Positions 34,022 to 41,481 of a DNA stretch of 64,000 nt are shown here, piece by piece (positions within the stretch are counted from its first letter, which is position 1; the number at the start of each line of letters is the position of its first letter). Below the pieces are notes generated by a model that made no database searches, had not been told where the DNA came from, and saw only the letters and a program-made list of their open reading frames with translations. Origin of the DNA: Streptomyces bathyalis (GTDB lineage Bacteria > Actinomycetota > Actinomycetes > Streptomycetales > Streptomycetaceae); the NCBI RefSeq assembly GCF_015910445.1, contig NZ_CP048882.1, positions 5,081,501 to 5,145,500 on the forward strand, in the 5' to 3' direction. Both the position numbers and the translations under genes were made by a program.

Positions 34022-34108
34022 TTCTCCGGGTTCGGGTTCTCCGGGTTCGGGTTCTCCGGGTTCGGGTTCTCCGGGTTCGGGTTCTCCGGGTTCGGGTTCT
34101 CCGGCTTC
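34022..34108. repeat. 15-bp tandem repeat, five perfect copies plus a partial
   Basis: Unit TTCTCCGGGTTCGGG occurs five times without change from 34022 to 34096, then a decayed copy to 34108. It lies between the DUF6412 gene and the YidC-like gene. The rest of this 287-bp gap shows only the GGAGGG ribosome site before 34286. Confidence 0.97.
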
Positions 34109-34285
34109 ATCGATCTCTCTCCCGTGAGGCGCTGTTGAGCGTCTCGCCTGGGGTGGTACGTCGTTGAGGTCCCGGGTCCGGGCGTGGGTCTGCGTGCGCG
34201 CGGCTCGTCGCGCCGATCTTCTTCGCACCGGTGGGTCACCGGTGCTTCCCGATCCGGCCCGACGAGACCCCTGGAGGGCTCAACC

Positions 34286-35036
34286 ATGTCTTTTTTCGCT
34301 GCATTTGTGGCGCAGTTGTCCGATGTTCTCGACGGCCGCGGCGATCGTGGTGTTCACCATGTGCGTGCGGCTCGCGCTGCATCCGCTGGCGCGAGCGGCG
34401 GTGCGGGGTGAGCGGGTCCGGGCCGCGCTCGCTCCTCGCATGGCGGAGCTGAACCGCAAGCACCGCTCGGACCCGGACCGGCTGCGGCGGGAGTTGGAGA
34501 GGATGCGTGCGCAGGAGGGCGCGTCGCCGGTGGCGGGATGCCTGCCGATGTTCCTGCAACTGCCGGTGTTCTTCGCGATGTACCACCTCTTCACCACGGA
34601 CGAGGCGCTGCTGGGCCACACATTGCTGGGCGCTCCGCTCGGCGGGCGCTGGTTCGGCGCTCTGGAGGCGGGTGGCGTTCTGGGCGGTCCGGGCCTGGTG
34701 TACGTGGGCCTGTTCCTGCTGGTCGGTGCGGTCGCGACGTGGACGTTCGTACGTACGCGCAGGCTCATGGCCGACGCGCCCGCCCTCGCGCCCGCGGCGG
34801 CACCCGGCCCGTCAGCGGGGGTTCCTGCGGCGCCCGGGGGTGCGGCGATGGGCCGGATGCTGCCGCTGCTGTCGTTCGGGACGCTGGTCACGGTGGCGGT
34901 CGTGCCGCTCGCTGCAGCCTTGTACGTGGTGACGAGCACGACGTGGACGGCGGTGGAGCGTGCGGCTCTGCGCGCGGGACGGCCCGAGGCCGCGGCTCCG
35001 GCAGCGGCGTCCCGGGGGCGGCGGTCCACTACATGA
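34286..35036 (+). CDS. YidC/Oxa1-family membrane insertase, apparent frameshift near 34325
   Basis: Membrane-protein insertase paralog, about 250 residues. The best ribosome site (GGAGGG) and ATG at 34286 give MSFFAAFVAQLSDV, a proper family N-terminus. The rest (FSTAAAIVVFTMCVRLALHP, AELNRKHRSDPDRLRREL, VAGCLPMFLQLPVFFAMYHL, and three more helices) is one frame over, so one base too many lies around 34322-34328. Without the shift, translation could only begin at the unsupported ATG 34323 and would lose the first segment. A T6 run at 34291-34296 is another slip point. It could be a sequencing error, a real mutation or recoding. It is smaller than the essential YidC and likely a second copy. 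Confidence 0.75.
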
Positions 35037-35154
35037 ACACGGGGTTGTGGAGCTGAACCGCCTCTTGGAGGATCGGCCATTCCGATCGAGACATATCGGC
35101 GGCCGGTCCCCGGGGCGGGGTCCGCTGAGCACGACCTCGGGAGTTGAGTGGGAC

Positions 35155-36015
35155 GTGAAGTTGCTGCGCGTCGGACCGGTGGGGGCGGAGCGCCCGGCTC
35201 TGCTGGATGAGGCAGGTGTCCTGCGGGACCTGACCGGTGTCGTCCCGGAGATCGACGGCGCTCTCCTCGCCGACGAGGCGGCGCTGGGGCGCGTGCGCGA
35301 CGCCGCTGCCGCACCCGGTGAGCTGCCCGCGCTGGAGGCGGACGGGCTGCGGACGGGTCCGCCTCTCGCCGGTATCGGCAAGGTGGTCTGCATCGGGCTC
35401 AACTACCACGATCACGCACGGGAGACGGGCGGCGCGATTCCGGAGGAGCCGATCCTGTTCATGAAGGCTCCGGACACGGTGGTCGGTCCGTACGACACGG
35501 TGCTGGTGCCGAGGGGGAGCGTGAAGACGGACTGGGAGGTGGAGCTGGCCATCGTGATCGGCAGGACCGCCCGCTACCTCTCCTCGGACGAGGAGGCCCT
35601 CGCGGCGGTCGCCGGTTACGCCGTGTCCAACGACGTCTCCGAGCGCGCCTTCCAGCTGGAGCGCGGCGGCCAGTGGGACAAGGGGAAGAACTGCGAGACG
35701 TTCAATCCGCTGGGCCCGTGGCTGGTGACGGCGGACGAGGCCGGTGATCCTCAGGCGCTGGGTCTGCGGCTGTGGGTGAACGGCGAGCTGAAGCAGGACG
35801 GCACGACGGCCGAGCAGATCTTCCCGGTGGCCGAAGTGGTGCGCTATCTCAGCCAGTTCATGACGCTGCGTCCGGGAGACGTCATCAACACGGGCACGCC
35901 CGCGGGTGTCGCCATGGGCGCCCCGGAGCCGAAGCCGTATCTGCGCGCCGGTGACGTGATGGAGCTGGAGATCGACGGACTGGGCAGGCAGCGCCAGGAG
36001 TTGGAGGACGCCTAG
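35155..36015 (+). CDS. fumarylacetoacetate hydrolase family protein
   Basis: 286-residue enzyme of the FAH/acylpyruvase superfamily, which cleaves or decarboxylates beta-keto acids with a divalent metal. The C-terminal catalytic domain (about residues 65-285) contains GKVVCIGLNYHDHARETG, EPILFMKAPDTVVGP, the metal-binding KTDWEVELAIVIG, VSNDVSERAFQ and the closing RPGDVINTGTPAGVAMG. GTG 35155 is where the N-terminal domain KLLRVGPVGAERP begins. It follows the YidC-like gene by 118 bp. The exact substrate is unknown. Confidence 0.92.
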   Translation: MKLLRVGPVGAERPALLDEAGVLRDLTGVVPEIDGALLADEAALGRVRDAAAAPGELPALEADGLRTGPPLAGIGKVVCIGLNYHDHARETGGAIPEEPILFMKAPDTVVGPYDTVLVPRGSVKTDWEVELAIVIGRTARYLSSDEEALAAVAGYAVSNDVSERAFQLERGGQWDKGKNCETFNPLGPWLVTADEAGDPQALGLRLWVNGELKQDGTTAEQIFPVAEVVRYLSQFMTLRPGDVINTGTPAGVAMGAPEPKPYLRAGDVMELEIDGLGRQRQELEDA

Positions 36016-36278
36016 CCGCGCGGCGCGCCCGGCCCGTGCCCGGTGCCGGGTCTCCCTGGTGTGATCTCCACCCGGCCCTCGACGGCCGACGGGCCGGTTG
36101 GTCCGATGGTCTGGCCGGTCATGGCCCTCGCAGGCTCGCCGGGTTGCTCTGCGACTCGGCCAGGCCCGGTGCCCCGGCGTGCCGGACGCGGAGGCTCGCC
36201 AGGCTGCTGACCGGCCGGCCCCGCCGGGAGAAGGCAGCGCGCCAACTGCCGTGATGCGCTTCCCGGTTCCGGACCGCC

Positions 36279-37370
36279 CTAGGAAAGGTCCGTCGTGATC
36301 ACGCAGGATTCGAGCGCCGAGGTGCGGGCGGCCTCCAGCACGCGGATGGTGGCCACGGCCTCGTGCGCGGTGACCGGGGGCTGCGTCCCTTCGCGGAGGG
36401 CGGCCGCGATTCCCGCGTAGTAGGCGGGGTAGTCGCCGTCCCTGGTCGGTACGGGGCGGCGTGCGTCGAGGTCGCCGATGGTGCCCCAGGCGCTCTCGGG
36501 CTCCACGCCCCACCGTTCGCCGGACACGGGACGGGCGCCTTCCCGCAGGGCCGCCTCCTGGGGGTCGAGTCCGTCCTTCACATAGGCCGCTTCGCTGCCC
36601 AGCACCCGGAAGCGGGGCCCCAGTTGGGCGGCGACCGCGCTCATCCACAGGTGTGAGCGGACGCCGTCGGCGTGCGTGAGGGCGATGAAGGCGTCGTCGT
36701 CGGCCTCGGCGCCGGGGCGTCGCGCATCGGTCTCCGCGTAGACGGACGTGGCCGGACCGAAGAGCGTCAGTGCCTGGTCGACGAGGTGGCTGCCCAAGTC
36801 GTAGAGGAGGCCGCCGACTTCGGCGGGGTCGCCGGACTCGCGCCAGCCGCCCTTGAGTTCGGGACGCCAGCGCTCGTAGCGGGACTCGAAGCGGCGGACG
36901 CGGTCGCCGAGCGCGCCGTCCGCGAGGAGCGACCGTACGGTGAGGAAGTCGTTGTCCCAGCGCCGGTTGTGGAACGCGGAGAGCATCAGTCCGCGTTCGG
37001 CGGCGAGCGACGCGAGCTGCTGCGCTTCGGCGGCGGTGCCGGCGAGCGGCTTGTCGACGACGACGGGGAGTCCTGCTTCGAGGGCGCGGCGGGCGAGTGC
37101 GACGTGGGTGCGGTTGGGGGACGCGACGACGACGAGGTCGAGTTCGCCGGCGCGGGCGAAGAGTTCTTCGGTCGTGGCGAGCGTACGCATGTCGCTGCCG
37201 AGCTCCGCGTGCACCTGTGCCCGCCGCTCCGGGTCGGCGGTCACGACGGTGTCCAGGGTGAGGCCCTCGGTGGCTGAGATGAGCGGCGCGTGGAAGACGG
37301 AACCGGCCAGGCCGTATCCGATGAGGCCGACACGCAGGCAGGGAGGGGCAGCTTCTTCCGTACGATCCAT
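36279..37370 (-). CDS. Gfo/Idh/MocA-family oxidoreductase
   Basis: 363-residue NAD(P)-dependent dehydrogenase acting on a sugar or polyol. The Rossmann start VGLIGYGLAGSVFHAPLI, the cofactor-side ASPNRTHVALARRAL, and the catalytic VDKPLAGTAAEAQQL lysine are clear; LYDLGSHLVDQAL carries the second catalytic Asp/His. It is divergent from a ROK-type regulator across an inverted-repeat operator, so it is probably a regulated sugar-catabolic enzyme. Which sugar is not readable. Confidence 0.92.
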   Translation of the reverse strand: MDRTEEAAPPCLRVGLIGYGLAGSVFHAPLISATEGLTLDTVVTADPERRAQVHAELGSDMRTLATTEELFARAGELDLVVVASPNRTHVALARRALEAGLPVVVDKPLAGTAAEAQQLASLAAERGLMLSAFHNRRWDNDFLTVRSLLADGALGDRVRRFESRYERWRPELKGGWRESGDPAEVGGLLYDLGSHLVDQALTLFGPATSVYAETDARRPGAEADDDAFIALTHADGVRSHLWMSAVAAQLGPRFRVLGSEAAYVKDGLDPQEAALREGARPVSGERWGVEPESAWGTIGDLDARRPVPTRDGDYPAYYAGIAAALREGTQPPVTAHEAVATIRVLEAARTSALESCVITTDLS

Positions 37371-37381
37371 GAGGACACTTT

Positions 37382-37405
37382 CGCAACGCGGTTGCGTAAG
37401 CGCAA
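37382..37405. promoter_or_regulatory. ROK-type operator between the oxidoreductase and regulator genes
   Basis: CGCAAC-GCG-GTTGCG (37382-37396) is a perfect inverted repeat and overlaps a second one, TTGCG-TAAG-CGCAA (37392-37405), giving three half-sites. It lies 12 bp from the oxidoreductase start and 21 bp from the ROK start. Confidence 0.75.
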
Positions 37406-37425
37406 GCCGGACGGACAATGGGGAC

Positions 37426-39117
37426 ATGAGCAGCGAACCCGCTCCGAGCAGCGGTCCCACTCCCGATGGGATCGGTGGACTCGCCGTCCCGTACGGCAGG
37501 AATGCCGCGCGGGTCCTCGGCCTGCTGCGTCTCGCCGGCCAGGAGGGTGCGAACCGCAGCGAGCTGGCACGGCGCGCCGGTCTCACCCCGCAGGCCGTCA
37601 GCAAGATCACGGCCCGGCTCCGTTCGCACGGTCTCGTCACCGATTCCGGCCGCCGTGTCCCGACGGGCGGCAAGCCGAGCACGGTGCTGCGCCTGGCGCC
37701 GGGCGCCCGTCACGCGGTGGGGATACATCTCGACCGTGACCGGCTGACGGCCGTGCTCGTCGACCTCTCGGGCGGCGTCGTGGCGGGCCGTACGGCCCCG
37801 CTGGATCTGACCTCCGGAACCGAAGTGCTGTTCGAGGCCGTCGAGTCGGCGGTCCACGAGCTGATCCGCTCGGGCCTTCCGGCCCTGGGCATCGGCGGTA
37901 CGAGCACCGTCGACACGGAGGGAGCCACGGGTGGGGAGCTGTGGCAGGAGGCGCCCGAGCGTGAGGTGTGGACGGGCCGCCGTGCGGAGGCTCCTGCCGT
38001 GACCCCGCCGGTCATCGAGCGCGCAGCCCTCGACGCCGCGCGGCGGGCCGTCGCGGAGGAGGGCGAACTGTGGAGCGACGGGGAACGCGGTCCCGGCGCC
38101 CCGGACGGCGCGCCCGGAACCGCGGCCGAGTCCGCCGAGTCGGTCGAGTCCGTTGGGTCCGCCGAGTCCGCCGAGGAGCCGGCCGGACAGGGGACGGCGG
38201 AAGGAGAGGAAGGGGTGCCGGAGACGGGCCGGCCGGGTGAGCGCGCCGAGCACGCCGCCCCGGCCCCGACGGAGGCCGAAGCCGAGATGGAAGCCGCCGG
38301 AACGGAAGCCGCGGAGGCGGAAGCCGCGGAGGCGGAAACTGCGGAGGCGGAAGAGGCGCAGGAATCTGGCGGCGTGCCGCCGGGTGCGGGCGGACGCTGG
38401 GGGAGCGTCGTCGGCGTCGGCGTGGCCGCACCCGGCCCGCTGGATCACGTCCGAGGCGTGCTGCGCCATGTCACAGGGGTGCCGCAGCTGGCGGGCTTTC
38501 CACTGCGGGACGCCCTGGCCAGACGCCTGGGCCTGCCCGTCGTCGTCGACAAGGACACCGATGCCGCCGCGCTCGGACTGGCGCTGCGCGGCAAGGAGTC
38601 GCTGGCCTACATTCATCTCGGCACGGGCCTGGGCGCCGGGCTGGTGCTGGACGGACGCATCCACCGCGGAGGACGCAACGGGGCGGGGGAGTTCGGTCAC
38701 CAGGTGGTGCAGCTGGACGGGCCGCCGTGCCGCTGCGGCCGGAACGGCTGTCTGGAGGCGCTGTGCATGGACGCCGTGCGGCGCGGCAGGACGGACGAGG
38801 CGGCCCGGATCCTGGGCGTCGGCGCCGCCAACCTGGTCAGCCTCCTCGGCGTGGACCGCGTGCTGCTCGGCGGCCGCACGATCCTGTCCGCCCCTGACGC
38901 CTACGTCGACGGTGTCGCGGCGCAGCTGCGCGCAGTCGTCGGTGCCGTCGGTGCCGTCGGTGCCGCCGGTGCCGCTTCGAACGGGGCCGGGGGCGGCCGC
39001 GCGGTTCGTGTGGAGCTGGCCCCGGAGGGGACCCGTACCGTCGCGGACGGTGCCGCGCAGCTGGTCCTCGCTCCGCTCTTCGGCCGCGCCCCAGGGGCTC
39101 CGGCGGACGGCGGTTAG
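37426..39117 (+). CDS. ROK-family transcriptional regulator with a long acidic insertion
   Basis: 563-residue sugar-responsive regulator. The N-terminal winged helix (about residues 25-85) contains ANRSELARRAGLTPQAVSKITARL. The ROK kinase-like domain follows but is split: its first strands (HAVGIHLDRDRLTAVLVDLS) end near residue 155. About 165 residues of Glu/Ala/Ser/Pro-rich sequence with EAAEA and AESAE repeats come next. The domain resumes with SVVGVGVAAPGPLDHVRGV, YIHLGTGLGAGLVL, GEFGHQVV and the zinc motif CRCGRNGCLEAL. Normal ROK regulators are ~400 residues without this insert. It is divergent from a Gfo/Idh gene with an operator between them. Confidence 0.9.
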   Translation: MSSEPAPSSGPTPDGIGGLAVPYGRNAARVLGLLRLAGQEGANRSELARRAGLTPQAVSKITARLRSHGLVTDSGRRVPTGGKPSTVLRLAPGARHAVGIHLDRDRLTAVLVDLSGGVVAGRTAPLDLTSGTEVLFEAVESAVHELIRSGLPALGIGGTSTVDTEGATGGELWQEAPEREVWTGRRAEAPAVTPPVIERAALDAARRAVAEEGELWSDGERGPGAPDGAPGTAAESAESVESVGSAESAEEPAGQGTAEGEEGVPETGRPGERAEHAAPAPTEAEAEMEAAGTEAAEAEAAEAETAEAEEAQESGGVPPGAGGRWGSVVGVGVAAPGPLDHVRGVLRHVTGVPQLAGFPLRDALARRLGLPVVVDKDTDAAALGLALRGKESLAYIHLGTGLGAGLVLDGRIHRGGRNGAGEFGHQVVQLDGPPCRCGRNGCLEALCMDAVRRGRTDEAARILGVGAANLVSLLGVDRVLLGGRTILSAPDAYVDGVAAQLRAVVGAVGAVGAAGAASNGAGGGRAVRVELAPEGTRTVADGAAQLVLAPLFGRAPGAPADGG

Positions 39118-39191
39118 GCTGAACGTGGCGGTCGGCAGCGTCGGCTCGCCGAGCCGTCATGACCGATCCGACCCCTGGCAGGAGCCGTCAC

Positions 39192-39971
39192 GTGGCAGAG
39201 CGAAAGCCGATCGAGTCGTGGCTCACCGACATGGACGGTGTGCTGATGCATGAAGGCGTTCCCGTTCCGGGCGCTGACGCCTTCATCAAGCGTCTGAAGG
39301 AGTCCGGACGCCCCTTCCTCGTTCTGACGAACAACTCGATATACACGCCGCGCGATCTCCACGCCCGTCTCGCCCGGATCGGCCTGGACGTCCCGACCGA
39401 GAACATCTGGACGTCGGCCCTGGCCACGGCCCAGTTCCTCGACGACCAGCGCCCGGGCGGCACCGCGTACGCGATCGGTGAGGCCGGTCTGACGACGGCG
39501 CTGCACGACATCGGTTACGTGCTCTCCGATTCGGAACCGGACTACGTGGTGCTCGGCGAGACCCGTACGTACAGCTTCGAGGCGCTGACGAAGGCCATCC
39601 GGCTGATCAACGCCGGTGCCCGCTTCATCGCGACCAACCCCGACGAGACCGGTCCGTCGGCCGAGGGCGCGCTGCCGGCCACGGGTTCGGTCGCCGCGCT
39701 CATCACCCGGGCGACGGGGCGGGAGCCGTACTTCGTCGGCAAGCCCAATCCGCTGATGATGCGGGCGGGTCTCAACGCGATCGGGGCGCACTCGGAGACG
39801 ACCGCGATGATCGGCGACAGGATGGACACGGACGTACGGGCCGGCATGGAAGCCGGTCTGGAGACGTTCCTGGTGCTGACGGGGCTGACCAAGCCGGACG
39901 AGGTCGACGTCTTCCCGTACCGGGCGTCGAGCGTCGTGGAGTCCATCGCGGACCTCGTCGACCGGATCTGA
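39192..39971 (+). CDS. HAD-IIA family sugar/nucleotide phosphatase (NagD-like)
   Basis: 259-residue cytosolic phosphatase. HAD motif I WLTDMDGVLMHEGVP, motif II VLTNNS, the cap domain characteristic of class IIA (TALATAQFL, VVLGETRTYSFEALTKA), and motifs III/IV GKPNPLMM and MIGDRMDTDVRAGMEAG are all intact. GTG 39192 follows CAGGAG. The terminal codons and TGA lie in the first unit of a 13-bp tandem repeat. The substrate is unknown; NagD relatives act on nucleotides or sugar phosphates. Confidence 0.93.
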   Translation: MAERKPIESWLTDMDGVLMHEGVPVPGADAFIKRLKESGRPFLVLTNNSIYTPRDLHARLARIGLDVPTENIWTSALATAQFLDDQRPGGTAYAIGEAGLTTALHDIGYVLSDSEPDYVVLGETRTYSFEALTKAIRLINAGARFIATNPDETGPSAEGALPATGSVAALITRATGREPYFVGKPNPLMMRAGLNAIGAHSETTAMIGDRMDTDVRAGMEAGLETFLVLTGLTKPDEVDVFPYRASSVVESIADLVDRI

Positions 39972-40037
39972 GGACCGGATCTGAGGACCGGATCTGAGGA
40001 CCGGATCTGAGGACCGGATCTGAAGACCCGGTCTGAC
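39960..40037. repeat. 13-bp tandem repeat, five copies plus one diverged
   Basis: Unit GACCGGATCTGAG runs from 39960 to about 40024, followed by a changed sixth copy to 40037. The first unit supplies the last codons and stop of the HAD gene, and each unit repeats a TGA. Confidence 0.95.
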
Positions 40038-40256
40038 GGCACCCGGTTCGGGCGGCGGGACGGGCGGCTACGAACCAGGCCGTGCCGCACCCCGGCCGGA
40101 CTTGGCGCGCACGCGACGCGCGGCGCACGCGTCCGCGCGTGGAACAGCGCAGTAACGGCTGGTTGAGACTCCGGCGGCCGATGTGGTCGCTGTGACACGA
40201 TGGCCGTCCGGTTCCGGGCGCCTGCCGAGGGGGCAGGCCCACCGAGGGGGAAGTCG

Positions 40257-41348
40257 ATGTACGGCAGGGGCAGTTACGTTCTCCGGCGCGGAAGTGGTGG
40301 CCGCGTGCGACGCGGACGCCGCAGACCCGTCCGCTCCGGCGTCACCACCATCTGCGTGCCGGCGCTCGCGGGGCTGCTGCTGGGCGGATGCTCGTCCGAC
40401 TCGGGCACGGGCGAGGGCGGCAGCGGGGACGCAGGCGGCGGCGTCGACCAGCGGCCCAGGTCGGTCACGCCGTACTGGGTCGATCCGGACGGCAACGCGG
40501 CCCGCCAGGCGGAGAGTTACCGCAAGGACGGCAAGAAGAAGCAGGCGTCGCTGATGCGGAAGATCGCGGCTCAGCCGGTCGCGGAATGGATCGGCACCGA
40601 TGACCCGGAGGGGCAGACCCGCAAGGTCACGGGAGCCGCCGAGAAGGCCGGCCGTGACGCGCTGCTCGTCCTGTACAACCTGCCCCACCGCGACTGCGGC
40701 CAGTACTCCAAGGGCGGCGCCGCTAACGCCGCTGAGTACCGCGCGTGGCTCGCCGGGGTGATGAAGGGCATCGGCAAGCGCCCGGCGACGGTGATCGTGG
40801 AGCCGGACGCCATTCCGCACGTGCTGATGGAGGGCTGCACACCGGCCAAGTACACCGACGAGCGGTACCAGTTGCTCAACGAGGCGGTCGGCAAGCTGCA
40901 GAGCCTGCCGGACGTCCGGGTGTATCTGGACGCGGGCAACCCGGACTGGGTGCGCGACCCGGGCGCGCTAGTCGAGCCGATGAAGCGTGCCGGCATCGAG
41001 ACCGCCGACGGCTTCTCGCTGAACGTCTCCAACTACCAGACGACGGCGTCGAACACGGCCTACGGCAAGAAGTTCTCCCCGATGGTCGGTAACAAGCCCT
41101 TCGTCATCGACACCAGCCGCAACGGCAACGGGCCGGTCGAGGGCGCGGGCGCCGACGAGGAAGCGTGGTGCAACCCGAAGGGCCGCGCCCTCGGTGAGGC
41201 TCCCACGACGAAGACGGGCGACCAGATCATCGACGGCTATCTGTGGATCAAGCGCCCCGGTGAGTCGGACGGCGAGTGCAAGGGCGGCCCGAAGGCCGGG
41301 CAGTGGTGGCCGGAGTACGCGCTGGGCCTCGCCGGCAACAAGCGCTGA
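40257..41348 (+). CDS. cslZ: GH6 endoglucanase lipoprotein (CslZ)
   Basis: 363-residue glycoside hydrolase family 6 protein. A basic N-terminus and hydrophobic segment end in the lipobox LLGGC, so it is probably anchored outside the membrane. The catalytic domain has the family aspartates in LYNLPHRDCGQYSKGG and VIVEPDAIPH, plus DTSRNGNGP and the closing WIKRPGESDGEC. Next to glxA and cslA it matches CslZ, which is thought to trim the beta-1,4-glucan made by CslA. ATG 40257 follows GAGGGGGA. It is convergent with glxA. Confidence 0.92.
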   Translation: MYGRGSYVLRRGSGGRVRRGRRRPVRSGVTTICVPALAGLLLGGCSSDSGTGEGGSGDAGGGVDQRPRSVTPYWVDPDGNAARQAESYRKDGKKKQASLMRKIAAQPVAEWIGTDDPEGQTRKVTGAAEKAGRDALLVLYNLPHRDCGQYSKGGAANAAEYRAWLAGVMKGIGKRPATVIVEPDAIPHVLMEGCTPAKYTDERYQLLNEAVGKLQSLPDVRVYLDAGNPDWVRDPGALVEPMKRAGIETADGFSLNVSNYQTTASNTAYGKKFSPMVGNKPFVIDTSRNGNGPVEGAGADEEAWCNPKGRALGEAPTTKTGDQIIDGYLWIKRPGESDGECKGGPKAGQWWPEYALGLAGNKR

Positions 41349-41401
41349 GCGCCGGCCCGGTTCATTCGGGACCTGCCCGCCGGCTGACGACGGACTCCCC
41401 A

Positions 41402-41438
41402 GGCGTCCCGCCGGACCGTTTCCGGTCGGCGGGACGCC
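41402..41438. terminator. bidirectional hairpin terminator
   Basis: A stem of about 16 bp with one bulged G and a TTTC loop lies between convergent cslZ and glxA. Confidence 0.85.
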
Positions 41439-41481
41439 GGGTGGGGGGTTTCCGGGAGAGGTTCGAGGTCCCGCCCGCGGC

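Noticed and set aside
33892..34287. Minus-strand frames encoding repeated PNPEN or EPGEP units
   Set aside because: They arise from reading the 15-bp array in reverse; no start signal or homology, and the copies are explained by DNA-level repetition.
35029..38700. 1223-codon open frame on the minus strand
   Set aside because: It overlaps FAH, oxidoreductase and ROK genes that each have intact family motifs, and its own sequence is low-complexity Arg/Pro/Gly.
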